Positions 11,842-21,212 of a stretch of DNA of 64,000 bases are shown here, in pieces. The notes under the pieces were generated by a model. That model did no database searches, was not told the origin of the DNA, and worked only from the letters and a program-made list of their open reading frames with translations. The stretch lies in NCBI GenBank assembly GCA_963205265.1, contig CAUJJI010000019.1, positions 32,191 to 96,190 on the forward strand, read 5' to 3'. The stretch comes from Pseudomonadota bacterium (GTDB taxonomy: Bacteria; Pseudomonadota; Alphaproteobacteria; Sphingomonadales; Sphingomonadaceae). The stretch's first letter is position 1; the number at the start of each line of letters is the position of its first letter. Made by a program: the position numbers and the translations under genes.

Positions 11842-13317
11842 CTACCTCGGTCGCTCGATGAAGTGATCCCAGTCCGGCACTGCCAACTGCTCCTGCAGTT
11901 CGGACAGCGTGCTCGGATCCAGCGTCGGCGTGCCGGTCTTGTCGAGGTACCAGCTCTGGCAGCCACCCGAACCCCACACCGATTGCCGCGCCCGCTCGCG
12001 CACCTCGTCGAGCCACTGTCGGGCGGGTTCTTCGCGCGGGGACAGCAGTATGCCGGCCTGGACGATACGCTCGATCAGCTGGGCTACGTAACCGACCTGC
12101 ACTTCGACGATGCCGACGACGGACGCGGTTCCGCCGGGCGAATAGGGGCCGTTGATCATCAGGAAGTTCGGCATGCGGGGAACGGCGATCGAGCGATAGG
12201 ACAGCGGCAACTCGCGCCAGACCTCGTCCAGCGTCGTACCGTCCTCGCCGGTGACCTGCATCGGCCGGACATAGGCATGCGCGTCGAAGCCGGTGGCGAG
12301 CGCCAGCACGTCGAGCTCGTGCAGCGTGCCGTCCTTGGTCAGCACTCCCTGCGGCACGACGCGATCGATCGGATCGACGACCACTTCGACGCCGGGGTGC
12401 TGGATCGCCTCGTAGAAGCCGTCGGAGAAGACCAGCCGCTTGCAGCCGACGGCGTAATCCGGAGTCAGCTTGTCGCGCAGCTGCGGATCACGGATCGCGG
12501 CCAGCGCGTCGAGGCACACCTGGTCTCGGGCGCGGCGGCCTTCTTCCGAACTCGTCGCCGCCTTGCCGCGCGCCTCGGTCTCGCGGCGAAGCTGGCGATA
12601 GTAGCTTTCCCAATTCCGCCGCGAGAGTGCCCAGGCGAGCCGCTTCCACCAGGGATTGGGCGTATCCTTGACCGGGAATACCCACTGCGCCGTGCGCTGG
12701 AAGACCGTGAGCCGGGCAACCTTGCCCGCCAGAGCGGTGACGATCTGGGTGGCGGTCGATCCCGTGCCGATCACCCCGACGCGCTTGCCGGCCAGCGGCA
12801 CCGAATGGTCCCAGCGCGCCGTGTGGAAGCTGGCGCCGGCGAAACTTTCCAGCCCGGCGATGTCGGGCACCACCGGGTGATGCAACCGGCCGGTCGCAGC
12901 GATGACGATGTCGGCCGCATATGTCCCGCCGCCCCTGGTCGTCAGAACCCACCGGCCGGCTTCCAGCACGGCAGAGGTCACTTCGCAGCCGTAGGCGATG
13001 TGCGGCAGCACACCGTACCGCCGCGCGACGCGGTGGTAATAGTCGCGGATGTCCGCGCCCTTGCCATAGCGGGTGCGCCACCAGGGATTGCGCGCGAAGG
13101 AATAGGAATAGAGGTGCGCGGCGACGTCGCAGCCGACCCCGGGGTAGGTGTTGTCGCGCCAGGTTCCGCCCATCTCGGCGGCCTTTTCCAGGATCGTGAA
13201 ATTGCGGTAGCCGGATTCCAGCAGCTTGATCGCCATCAGCACGCCGGAAATGCCGGCGCCGATGATGACGAAGCGCGTATCCTTGCCTTGCCCTGCGGTG
13301 CCCTGCCGTGGTGTCAC
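11842..13317 (-). CDS. Baeyer-Villiger-type flavin monooxygenase
   Basis: A 491-residue two-dinucleotide-domain monooxygenase. The FAD motif GAGISG is at residues 20-25 and the NADPH motif GTGSTA at about 184-189. Between them FAGASFHTARWD (159-170) matches the Baeyer-Villiger fingerprint FxGxxxHxxxW(P/D). It would insert oxygen next to a ketone to form an ester or lactone, possibly on a steroid or terpenoid ketone. The GTG start overlaps the amidohydrolase stop (GTGA). The alpha/beta hydrolase downstream is the expected partner. Confidence 0.88.
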   Translation of the reverse strand: MTPRQGTAGQGKDTRFVIIGAGISGVLMAIKLLESGYRNFTILEKAAEMGGTWRDNTYPGVGCDVAAHLYSYSFARNPWWRTRYGKGADIRDYYHRVARRYGVLPHIAYGCEVTSAVLEAGRWVLTTRGGGTYAADIVIAATGRLHHPVVPDIAGLESFAGASFHTARWDHSVPLAGKRVGVIGTGSTATQIVTALAGKVARLTVFQRTAQWVFPVKDTPNPWWKRLAWALSRRNWESYYRQLRRETEARGKAATSSEEGRRARDQVCLDALAAIRDPQLRDKLTPDYAVGCKRLVFSDGFYEAIQHPGVEVVVDPIDRVVPQGVLTKDGTLHELDVLALATGFDAHAYVRPMQVTGEDGTTLDEVWRELPLSYRSIAVPRMPNFLMINGPYSPGGTASVVGIVEVQVGYVAQLIERIVQAGILLSPREEPARQWLDEVRERARQSVWGSGGCQSWYLDKTGTPTLDPSTLSELQEQLAVPDWDHFIERPR

Positions 13318-15062
13318 GCAATCCCTTCCCGTCCCGGCGCACCCTGCGCGCCCCGCACCAGTCGGCCTGGCAAGGCGCCGGTCGCCTGGCCGCCCCGATA
13401 GGTGATCTCGCCGGAAACGATCGTCGCCTCATAGCCCTCAGCCGCCTGCATCAGGCGGCGCCCGCCGGCCGGCAGGTCGTAGATCGGACGCGGTGCGTGG
13501 AGGCGCAAGCCGGCGAGGTCGATCACGTTGACGTCGGCTTTCATGCCGACCGCGATCCGACCCCGGTCATGGAGCCCGACCGCGCAGGCGGTGTCGCTGG
13601 CGAGCATGCGGATGGCGCGCGGCAGGGTGATCCGCTTCGCCGGGTCGGGATGGCCCACCCAATGCGTCAGCAGGTAGGTCGGCAGCGAAGCGTCGCAGAT
13701 CATGCCGTAGTGGGCGCCGCCGTCGCCAAGACCCAGCAGCACGTCGGGATGCTTCAGGAACACTTCTCCGGCCCCTTCGAACCTCTCGCCGATGCGGTTC
13801 GCCGAAGGGCGGTAGAGCACCGCACGCCCATCGTTCTCGAGCAGGGCGTCGTAAATGACTTCCAGCGGGTCGAGCCCGGCGCGGCGGGCCCGCGCGGCGA
13901 TGCTGTCGGCGGCGTCGGGGTGATAGTTGGGCGGGTCGCCGAGCGGGAAAAGCCACTCGGTATCGTCGACGACCGACTTGAAGAAGGCGTGGGGGTCTTC
14001 ACTGCGCTCGGCCAGCAGACGGCGGCGCAGTCCGGGATCGCGCATGGCGGCCACCTTTTCGGCTAGCGGCAGGCCGGCCAGGGCTGCGAAGCCGGGGTGG
14101 AACACGAAGGGATGAAGCGACAGGTCGAGGCCGATCAGGATGCCGACCGGCCGCGGCATGACCTGCGCCTTGATCGCGAGGCCATCGGCCCTGGCCGCGG
14201 CTATGCCGTCGAGGATAACCCGCCAGCGGTCGCTGCCGTTGGCCGGCTGGGTCAGCGTGAAGGACAGCGGCCGCCCCGATGTCGCGGCCAGGCGGCGCAG
14301 CAGCGCCACCGTGTCCTCGCCCGAAATCCGGTCGTCCCCCAGCATCTCGAAGACGCCGGTGCCGGCGTCGCGCAGTCCCTCCGCCATCGCCAGAAGCTCG
14401 GCTTCCTCCGAGAAGATCGTCGGCACGTTGCGGCCGTCGCGGTAGCGGTGAGCGAGGTGGCGCGTAGTGCTGACCCCGATCGCGCCCGCGCGCAGCGCCT
14501 CGGCGGTGAGCGCCCGCATCTGCGCCAGGTCCTCTGCGGTCGGCGGCTCGCAATCGGCACCGCGCTGGCCCATCACGTAGACACGCAGCGGGTTGTGCGG
14601 CAGCTGCGCAGCGAAATCGATATCGGCACGGCGCGCCCCGATCGCATCGAGATAGTCGGGAAAGCTTTCCCAGTTCCAGGGAAGTCCCTCGCTCATCACC
14701 GCTTCGGGAATGTCCTCGACGCCCTCCATCATGCGGATCATCAGCTCGCGCTGCCCGGGCCTTGCCGGCGCGAAGCCGACGCCGCAATTGCCCATGATCA
14801 CGCTGGTCACGCCGTGGCCGGACGACGGAGCCAGCCGGTTCTCCCAGGTGATCTGCCCGTCGTAATGCGTGTGGATGTCGACGAAGCCGGGGGTCACGAT
14901 CCGGCCCTCGGCCGCGATCTCCTCCCGGCCGCGCCCGCCGACCTTGCCGACCGCCGCGATGGTCCGGCCCCGGATGGCGACATCACCGTCGAACGCTTCG
15001 CCGCCGCTGCCGTCGACGATGGTGCCGCCGCGGATGACCAGGTCGAATTGGGGATCGGTCAC
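13314..15062 (-). CDS. D-aminoacylase-type amidohydrolase
   Basis: A 582-residue metal-dependent amidohydrolase of the N-acyl-D-amino-acid deacylase group. The N-terminal small beta domain leads to VDIHTHYDG (metal ligands H64 and H66), then a TIM-barrel and a C-terminal GMKADVNVIDL segment. The GTG start at 15062 is preceded by GGGAGG. It would hydrolyse an amide or cyclic amide. It lies between a TauD-type dioxygenase and a Baeyer-Villiger-type enzyme. A second member of the same group is at 39894, which suggests a shared substrate class. True substrate unknown. Confidence 0.85.
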   Translation of the reverse strand: MTDPQFDLVIRGGTIVDGSGGEAFDGDVAIRGRTIAAVGKVGGRGREEIAAEGRIVTPGFVDIHTHYDGQITWENRLAPSSGHGVTSVIMGNCGVGFAPARPGQRELMIRMMEGVEDIPEAVMSEGLPWNWESFPDYLDAIGARRADIDFAAQLPHNPLRVYVMGQRGADCEPPTAEDLAQMRALTAEALRAGAIGVSTTRHLAHRYRDGRNVPTIFSEEAELLAMAEGLRDAGTGVFEMLGDDRISGEDTVALLRRLAATSGRPLSFTLTQPANGSDRWRVILDGIAAARADGLAIKAQVMPRPVGILIGLDLSLHPFVFHPGFAALAGLPLAEKVAAMRDPGLRRRLLAERSEDPHAFFKSVVDDTEWLFPLGDPPNYHPDAADSIAARARRAGLDPLEVIYDALLENDGRAVLYRPSANRIGERFEGAGEVFLKHPDVLLGLGDGGAHYGMICDASLPTYLLTHWVGHPDPAKRITLPRAIRMLASDTACAVGLHDRGRIAVGMKADVNVIDLAGLRLHAPRPIYDLPAGGRRLMQAAEGYEATIVSGEITYRGGQATGALPGRLVRGAQGAPGREGIA

Positions 15063-15079
15063 TATGGCCTCCCGCCTCG

Positions 15080-16036
15080 TCAGACGTCGAAATCGGCGTC
15101 GGGGCCGTCGAGGCCCAGCCGCCGGCCGAGCGCATAGTCGCCGGCGATCGTCGTGCGCTCCATCACCCGCGTCTGGTCGATCGGCACGCCGGTCGCGCAG
15201 TGCAGCGTGCGCCAATTGTCCCAGAGCACCATGTCGTCCGCCTGCCAGCGGTGGAAATAGGAGAATTCCGCGTCGGTGCAGATCGCGACGAGCTCGCGCA
15301 GCAGCATGTCGCCGGCGGCGGTCCCGTCCTCGTAGACGCCGATCGCGAACGCGGGCGATATGTTCAGCACTTTGCGGCCGGTTTCCGCCTGGGTGTACAC
15401 CATGGGGTGGATGACGCGGGGGTAGCTGAATTTTCGCCGCTGGATCTGCGTTCCCGATGCCGCCATGCGCAGCAGCTGCGCCGGGCCCGCGCCGGCGAAG
15501 CCTTGCAGGCTCATGTCGACATCGACATGGTAGACCACATGGAGCCCCTCGATCCTGTCCCGCAGCTGCGCGGGCAAGCGCTCATAGGCAGCGATCCGGT
15601 CGATGAAGCCGGTCTCGCCGCCGCTGGCCGGCAGCTGCACGGGCCGCAGGATGCCGCCGCGGTTGATCCGGTGCGTGTAGATGAGGTCGCTGTGCCATGG
15701 CAGCCAGCCGCCGCGCAGCTCGCCGCCGACGTCGTAGTAGCTGCCGTCCCCGGGATAGAACTTGATCTTGACGAGGTCGGGAAAGCCTTCCTGCCGGCTT
15801 TCCGGGAACGGATGCGCCTCGAGCGCGCCGAAGCAGCGGCTGAGCGCGAGATGGAACGCCTGCGACGACTCGCCCTCTCGAAACAGCAGAACGCCGCGCT
15901 CGATCCACAGATCGTTCAATTGCCGGCGAATGCCGGGCTGCTCCAACTGCGCCGCGGTCAGACCCGTGACCGTGGCACCGAAAGGCAGGGCGCTTGCCAG
16001 TGGCGATATGACCAGTTCGTCCGCAAGGCTTGCCAT
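15080..16036 (-). CDS. TauD/TfdA-type 2-oxoglutarate dioxygenase
   Basis: A 318-residue Fe(II)/2-oxoglutarate dioxygenase. The metal triad is visible: H115 and D117 in WHSDLIYTH and H279 in TLHCATG; R290 or R294 would bind 2-oxoglutarate. Family members hydroxylate taurine, alkylsulfates, 2,4-D or similar acids. It is first in a four-gene operon (17 bp before the amidohydrolase) and divergent from a LysR regulator. ATG 16036 has a GGGAG ribosome site; the extended frame upstream would cover the regulatory palindrome. Substrate is not known. Confidence 0.87.
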   Translation of the reverse strand: MASLADELVISPLASALPFGATVTGLTAAQLEQPGIRRQLNDLWIERGVLLFREGESSQAFHLALSRCFGALEAHPFPESRQEGFPDLVKIKFYPGDGSYYDVGGELRGGWLPWHSDLIYTHRINRGGILRPVQLPASGGETGFIDRIAAYERLPAQLRDRIEGLHVVYHVDVDMSLQGFAGAGPAQLLRMAASGTQIQRRKFSYPRVIHPMVYTQAETGRKVLNISPAFAIGVYEDGTAAGDMLLRELVAICTDAEFSYFHRWQADDMVLWDNWRTLHCATGVPIDQTRVMERTTIAGDYALGRRLGLDGPDADFDV

Positions 16037-16112
16037 GGCGCTCTCCCGAAGTTTTGCGGCATGGATGGCAAGTGCGGCGTAGCAGGACAAATGCCGATTT
16101 GTTTGCACATAG

Positions 16113-16129
16113 TATGCCGCTACGGCATA
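16113..16129. promoter_or_regulatory. LysR-type binding site between divergent genes
   Basis: TATGCCG-CTA-CGGCATA is a perfect palindrome with 7-bp arms. It contains the T-N11-A signature of LysR-type regulators (T16115 to A16127). It lies 9 bp before the LysR start and 77 bp before the TauD-type gene, the normal arrangement for autoregulation plus control of a divergent operon. Confidence 0.7.
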
Positions 16130-16137
16130 GCCATGCC

Positions 16138-17100
16138 ATGGAACTGAGGCACCTGCGCTACTTCATCGCGGCGGTCGAGGAAGGCTCGCTGCAGAAAGCG
16201 GCGGCGCGGCTCAACATCGCCCAGCCCGCGCTGTCGCGCCGCGTCCGCGACCTCGAGGTGGAACTGGGCTGCCCGCTCTTCCTGCGCGGTCCGCGCGGCA
16301 TAGTGCCGACTCCAGCCGGCCGCCTGCTCTATGAAGACGGCATTCGCGCGGTCGCCGGCCTCGAGGAAACGATCCAGCGCGTCCGCCAGTCCGCGCGCCT
16401 CGGGGGTGACGGGGTGCGGTTGGGCCTGGCGCCGAGCGTAGCCCGCAAATACGCCTTCGTCGCCGATGTGCTGGAACGCGAGCAAGCCGACAGCGGATAC
16501 CGCATCGCGATCGTCCAGCGGCCGTCGTCGGAACTCGCGGACAGCCTGCGCAAAGGCACGATCGACCTCGCGCTCATGTACGAGCAGCGCCCGAATGCCC
16601 GGCACATCGGCGAGCGCCTGATCCACCGCGAAGCCTATGTGCTGGCGATGCACCCGTCGCATCGCTTGGCAATCCGCGCTCCTGCCGATCTGTCCGAACT
16701 CGCAGATCAGCCGCTTGTCTGGCTGAGCCGGAGAGACAGTGCCGGCGGCGTGAACCCGATGCTGCTGCAGCTTCGGCGGCATGGATTCGACCCGTCGATC
16801 CGTGAACTGGTCGACACTCCGGAGGAACAGCTCGACTTGACGATGACGGGCGCCGGAATGTGCATCACGCCGGCATCGACAATGCTGGCCGTGCCGCCCG
16901 GCAAGCTCCACTTCCGCGCTTTGCCGCGCCTCGACGCGGCGATGGACCTGACCATGGCGTGGCATCGGGAAGGGTCGGGCGAGCACAGCCAAGGGCTCGT
17001 TGCCCGGGTCAATGCCGCCATCGACCGGCACAGGTCGGCACTGGCGCAATTGCCGGACTGGGCGATGCTCGACAAGCACCAGCTCTACCGGCCGGAATAG
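16138..17100 (+). CDS. LysR-family transcriptional regulator
   Basis: A 320-residue LysR protein. The N-terminal helix-turn-helix includes LRYFIAAVEEGSLQKAAARL and PALSRRVRDLE; a periplasmic-binding-like effector domain follows from about residue 90. It is divergent from the TauD/amidohydrolase/monooxygenase/hydrolase operon and probably activates it in response to a pathway compound. The start ATG is 9 bp beyond a perfect T-N11-A palindrome, implying autoregulation. Confidence 0.92.
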   Translation: MELRHLRYFIAAVEEGSLQKAAARLNIAQPALSRRVRDLEVELGCPLFLRGPRGIVPTPAGRLLYEDGIRAVAGLEETIQRVRQSARLGGDGVRLGLAPSVARKYAFVADVLEREQADSGYRIAIVQRPSSELADSLRKGTIDLALMYEQRPNARHIGERLIHREAYVLAMHPSHRLAIRAPADLSELADQPLVWLSRRDSAGGVNPMLLQLRRHGFDPSIRELVDTPEEQLDLTMTGAGMCITPASTMLAVPPGKLHFRALPRLDAAMDLTMAWHREGSGEHSQGLVARVNAAIDRHRSALAQLPDWAMLDKHQLYRPE

Positions 17101-17605
17101 ATCGAGCGGGCGCAGCAATGCTCGCGAGGTCGGACCGACGCGCGGGCTGGAGTGCCTCCTCAAGATCCCTCGGAGCGCGTGGCTGCAGGCGACCCGATCG
17201 CGTCAACGGTCGGGCACCAAATCTTCGGAGCGAGGTTCGCTTCGCACAGGCGATAGGGTGACGGCCGCGCCTAGGGGTCGAGTCCAAACAGCGACCGTCG
17301 CCCTACGAATATGTATCCGCGGGATCGCGAGCTATCCGGAAGATTGCGTAACCGCCTAGGCAATTTGCAGAAACTGGCGCCGGAGGCACTGCCTCTGCGA
17401 ACCGTCCCGACGTCCGCCACGGGCCGGATCGGCCATGGTGGTGCCATAAAGTATACATTGCGCCTGCACGCGGACGCGTGCGGAATTGCAACAGAGTCGA
17501 GGCAAAGCCGTGCACGGCGGCTTCTAACAACTTGACGACCAATGCCGCGTGGGCCAGCTTGTCGCCAAGGTTCAGCAAAGCTGGAATTCGGAGGAGGGAG
17601 CCAAT
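17101..17605. other. Non-coding region upstream of TonB receptor
   Basis: About 500 bp without a convincing gene. It holds a reverse CTACGAAT (17303-17310) and a forward TTGCGTAA (17344-17351), both related to the TTTGCGTAR element seen at other promoters in the window. A strong GGAGGAGGGAG ribosome site (17590-17600) precedes the receptor gene. I see no terminator or RNA gene. Confidence 0.5.
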
Positions 17606-20182
17606 ATGCAACGACACCGTAGTCTCGTCCTGGCCGCGCTTGCGGGAGTATCCACGCTCGTATGGAGCGTGCCGGCGATCGCGCAGGATGCGCAGGCAGA
17701 GTCTGCCGCCGCGCCGGGCGAAATCATCGTCACGGCCCGCAAGCGCAACGAATCGATCCTCAAGGTCCCGGTCGTCGTCACGGCCGTCACCGGCGACCAG
17801 TTGACCACTTCGCAGATCACCACCGTGACCGACCTGCCGCGGCTGGTGCCCGGCCTGGTCATCGCCGGCAACATCCTGTCGATCGGCCCGCAGGTCACCA
17901 TCCGCGGTGTCGGCACGTCGTCGTTCGACCCCGGCGTCGACCAGTCGGTATCGCTGAACATCGACGGGCTCTCGCTGGGCCAGGGCCTGGCATTCGGCAG
18001 CGCCATGTTCGACGTCGGCCAGGTCGAAGTGCTCAAGGGCCCGCAGGCGCTGTTCTACGGCAAGTCGAGCCCGGGCGGCGTGATCTCGCTGCGCACCGCC
18101 GATCCGACCGACGAGTTCGAAGTCATCGCCAGCGCCGGTTACGAATTCGTGGCCCGCGAAGGCCGCGGCGAGCTGATCGTCTCGGGCCCGCTCTCGCCCA
18201 GTTTCAAGGCGCGCCTCTCCACGATGTATTCGAAGGGCGAAGGCTATTTCATCAACGACGCCGTGCCGATCGCCGCGACCGGCGCCCTGGCGCCGAAGCA
18301 CAAGCGCAACCCGCAGCCGAAGAACTTCGTCATCCGCGGTACCCTGCTGTGGGATCCCTCGGAGGATTTCACCGCCCGGCTCAAGATCAATCATTCCTAC
18401 GACCATTCCGAGAATGCCGAGCTCAAGCAGCTTGCCAACTGCATGGAGCCCGGCGGCACTGTCACTTTCGGCAGCGGCATTCCCGGCACCGGCATTCCCG
18501 CCGCGCCGAACTTCCTCACTCCGGTCGACCCGATCTCGTTCATCGGCAATGACAACTGCAAGTACGACCGCCACGCGCCGCAGGTCTATCTCGACCCCAG
18601 CGCATTCCCGGGCGTACCCAACAACGGCGTTCCCTATCTGAAGAACGAGCAGAATTTCGGCACGCTCGAGCTCAACTGGAACGTCGCGCCCGATCTCACC
18701 TTGACTTCGACCACGGCCTATTACCAATTGAAGTCCAGCAGCTCGGTCAATCCGACGCTGACCGTGGCCTCGGCGCCGCTGTTCGCCGTCACCAACCGGT
18801 TCCGCCGCCGTGAGCTCACGCAGGAACTGCGGCTGAACAGCGACTTCAGCGGTCCGCTGAACTTCACTGTGGGCGCCTTCTATGAAGACGGCCAGCTGCG
18901 CGACCGGGTGCATTTCATCCGCAACACCCGCTTCGGCGCCCTGAGCCCGCAGATCGTCGGCCAGCCGTTCCTGCCCTATCTCGACATCCTGAACGACGAC
19001 CGCGAGTCCACGGTCGACATCAGGACCGACTCGGTGTTCGGCCAGCTGCGCTACAAGATCGTGCCGCAGCTCGAACTTGCTGCCGGCGTGCGCTGGTCCA
19101 AGGAAACCCGCAAGCTGAGCATCTTCGACTTCCACAACAACACGATGAACATCCCGGGAGCGCCCGACGATCTCGACATCACCAACCAGCTCAAGCCGGG
19201 TTCGAACCGCGTCCACTCCAACACCTGGTCGCCCGAGGCCACCCTCACCTGGACGCCGACCGACGACCTGACCCTGTTCGGCTCCTACAAGAAGGGCTAC
19301 AAGTCGGGCTCGTTCAGCGTCGCGGTTCCGGGAACCGCCGGGCAGGACAAGAGCTTCGGCGACGAGAAGGTCAAGGGCTACGAGATCGGCGTCAAATCGC
19401 GGCTGCTCGATCGGCACCTGCTCGCCAACCTGGCGTGGTACGATTACCGCTACAACGGCCTGCAGGTCGGCGTGATCGAAGGCTTCGTCAACGGTTCGCC
19501 GGTGATCAACACCCGCAATTCGGGCGGGGCGCGGACCTACGGCGTCGACCTCGACTTGCAGTATCGTCCGCCGCAGCTCGAAGGCCTGTCGTTCAATGCC
19601 TCGGTCAATTGGAACCGGGCGAAGTACAAGGAACTGTCGCTGGGCTGCTATCCCAACCAGACCGTGGCGCAGGGCTGCAACCAGAATCCGGTCACGGTCC
19701 CAGCAACGGCGACGCACGGCACGACCCGCTACCTCGAGCAGAACCTCAACGGCGTCCAGATGATCCGCGCGCCCGAGTGGTCGGCCAATTTCGGTTTCGA
19801 CTACGAATTCCCGGTGAACTCCGGCTGGTCGCTGAAGTTCAGCAACAACAACCAGTTGTCCTCCAAGTACCCGTCCTACCTGGCGCTCAATCGCCCCAAC
19901 CGCGACAATTTCCAGCGCGGCTACATCAAGTTCGACCTGGGCCTCACGCTCAAGTCGTCGGATGACCGCTGGGAAGTTGCGCTGATCGGCAAGAACCTGA
20001 GCGACAAGCTGGTCGCTTCCAACTGCTCGGCCTCCAACACCCAGGGCGGCGGCGTCTTCGGCGGCGATTCCTCGGGCTTCGCCACCCAGCAGGGCCAGGT
20101 CGGCTGGGCAGAGGCGCTGTGCTTCCCCGACGGCCCCGGCCGCTCGGTGTGGGTCCGGCTGACGATGCGGCCGTTCAAGTAA
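17606..20182 (+). CDS. TonB-dependent outer membrane receptor
   Basis: An 858-residue receptor: signal peptide ending VPAIAQ at about residue 27, TonB-box/plug start at GEIIVTARKRNES, plug domain to about residue 160 (VEVLKGPQALFYGKSSPGG), then a 22-strand barrel. In sphingomonads such receptors bring bulky hydrophobic or glycosylated substrates across the outer membrane. It is monocistronic, with a strong ribosome site and a long upstream region, and faces the GMC/GH2/ThuA operon, so a steroid or glycoside ligand is plausible. The C-terminus ends in RPFK rather than an aromatic residue. Confidence 0.92.
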   Translation: MQRHRSLVLAALAGVSTLVWSVPAIAQDAQAESAAAPGEIIVTARKRNESILKVPVVVTAVTGDQLTTSQITTVTDLPRLVPGLVIAGNILSIGPQVTIRGVGTSSFDPGVDQSVSLNIDGLSLGQGLAFGSAMFDVGQVEVLKGPQALFYGKSSPGGVISLRTADPTDEFEVIASAGYEFVAREGRGELIVSGPLSPSFKARLSTMYSKGEGYFINDAVPIAATGALAPKHKRNPQPKNFVIRGTLLWDPSEDFTARLKINHSYDHSENAELKQLANCMEPGGTVTFGSGIPGTGIPAAPNFLTPVDPISFIGNDNCKYDRHAPQVYLDPSAFPGVPNNGVPYLKNEQNFGTLELNWNVAPDLTLTSTTAYYQLKSSSSVNPTLTVASAPLFAVTNRFRRRELTQELRLNSDFSGPLNFTVGAFYEDGQLRDRVHFIRNTRFGALSPQIVGQPFLPYLDILNDDRESTVDIRTDSVFGQLRYKIVPQLELAAGVRWSKETRKLSIFDFHNNTMNIPGAPDDLDITNQLKPGSNRVHSNTWSPEATLTWTPTDDLTLFGSYKKGYKSGSFSVAVPGTAGQDKSFGDEKVKGYEIGVKSRLLDRHLLANLAWYDYRYNGLQVGVIEGFVNGSPVINTRNSGGARTYGVDLDLQYRPPQLEGLSFNASVNWNRAKYKELSLGCYPNQTVAQGCNQNPVTVPATATHGTTRYLEQNLNGVQMIRAPEWSANFGFDYEFPVNSGWSLKFSNNNQLSSKYPSYLALNRPNRDNFQRGYIKFDLGLTLKSSDDRWEVALIGKNLSDKLVASNCSASNTQGGGVFGGDSSGFATQQGQVGWAEALCFPDGPGRSVWVRLTMRPFK

Positions 20183-20197
20183 GCAGGGAGCCGTGTG

Positions 20198-20236
20198 CGG
20201 ACCCGGCCGGGCAGGCTTCCTGTCCGGCCGGGTCCG
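20198..20236. terminator. Strong bidirectional hairpin after TonB receptor
   Basis: Perfect 13-bp arms CGGACCCGGCCGG (20198-20210) and CCGGCCGGGTCCG (20224-20236) enclose a further CAGG-CTT-CCTG inner stem, giving an almost continuous 18-bp hairpin. It lies 16 bp after the receptor stop and between convergent genes. There is no clear U-tract, so it may act by blocking or by stabilising RNA ends. Confidence 0.65.
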
Positions 20237-20300
20237 AATTCCTTCGAGCGGTTCCGGGCCCAGCGGCTCCGATCGCTTTCGGCTGAATTCAGTTTCCGCT

Positions 20301-21182
20301 TCAGGGGTCCTGGGTCATCCCGAGCGCCCAGCGAATGGCTTCCAGATACATCCTGCGCACTTCGGGGTCGGCCCAGCTGCGGCGGGTATGGCCGATGCTG
20401 GAATAGAAAACTCGACCGGCGCCGTAGTTTCGCGTCCAGGCGACGGGGATGTCCGAAGTGCCGGCCGGAGCAGTCTCGATCCGGTCCTGGTCGATGCGGA
20501 GGAGGACCTTCGTCTTGGCGCGCGAAAACGCCTTCGGCACATAGAGTTCGTTCTGCGCCGAGAATGAGCGGGGCCAGTGGCGCGTGATCGGCGAGTCCGG
20601 TGCTTCGTTGACCAGCGGGAATGTGACGACCGGCTTGTCGATGGTGTTCAAGGGGTGTCCGCCGAATCCGGCTCCCAGCATGTCGGCGTATTCGGGCCAG
20701 GAATAGTTGGCATCAAGGGCGCCGTGAACGCCGACGATTCCCTTGCCGCGATCATGCACGAAGCCGAGCAGGGCCTGCTTGGCTTCCGCGCCCAGGCCCC
20801 ATTCCCCGGTCGTGTTGACCAGGACCACGGCGTCGAAATCGCCAAGTCCCTCCGGGATGAAACCAAACCGCATCTTCTTGCCGCCGCGCGGGTTGATCAG
20901 GTCGAAGTCGGTGCGCAGTTCGGCATCGAACAGTCCGCTTTCCTGACCGAGGACGGCAATTGCGACCATGGCGTCGGATATCGACTCATGATGAAACCCG
21001 CGTTCGGCGCCAAGGATCAGGACGCGGGGCTTGCGAGGGATGCCCGCCGCAATCCGCGCGGCCAGCGCATCCAGCTGTTGTTCGGACATCGCCGCCAGAG
21101 GATCGCCGCGTTCGGCTCCGACCGCAGCCTGCGGTGCCCAGACCAGGGCGAGAATTGCCGGGATTGCCATTCGCCAGTTCAT
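20301..21182 (-). CDS. ThuA-like domain protein, secreted
   Basis: A 293-residue protein with a signal peptide (ending about AAVGA, residue 23) and a ThuA-like class I glutamine-amidotransferase-like fold: VLILGAERGFHHESI near residue 55, DFDAVVLVNTTGEW near 115 and GIVGVHGALDANYSWPEY near 148. ThuA proteins act on keto-sugars or sugar conjugates, though the chemistry is poorly defined. It lies 30 bp downstream of the GH2 gene in the same direction, so it is likely part of a GMC/GH2/ThuA glycoside operon. Confidence 0.8.
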   Translation of the reverse strand: MNWRMAIPAILALVWAPQAAVGAERGDPLAAMSEQQLDALAARIAAGIPRKPRVLILGAERGFHHESISDAMVAIAVLGQESGLFDAELRTDFDLINPRGGKKMRFGFIPEGLGDFDAVVLVNTTGEWGLGAEAKQALLGFVHDRGKGIVGVHGALDANYSWPEYADMLGAGFGGHPLNTIDKPVVTFPLVNEAPDSPITRHWPRSFSAQNELYVPKAFSRAKTKVLLRIDQDRIETAPAGTSDIPVAWTRNYGAGRVFYSSIGHTRRSWADPEVRRMYLEAIRWALGMTQDP

Positions 21183-21212
21183 GCTGCCTGCTCCTGCTCC
21201 ACGATATGCCGA

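Noticed and set aside
17303-19717. 800-codon open frame opposite the TonB receptor
   Set aside because: No recognisable family; the receptor on the plus strand has a signal peptide, plug and barrel, so this is a shadow frame.
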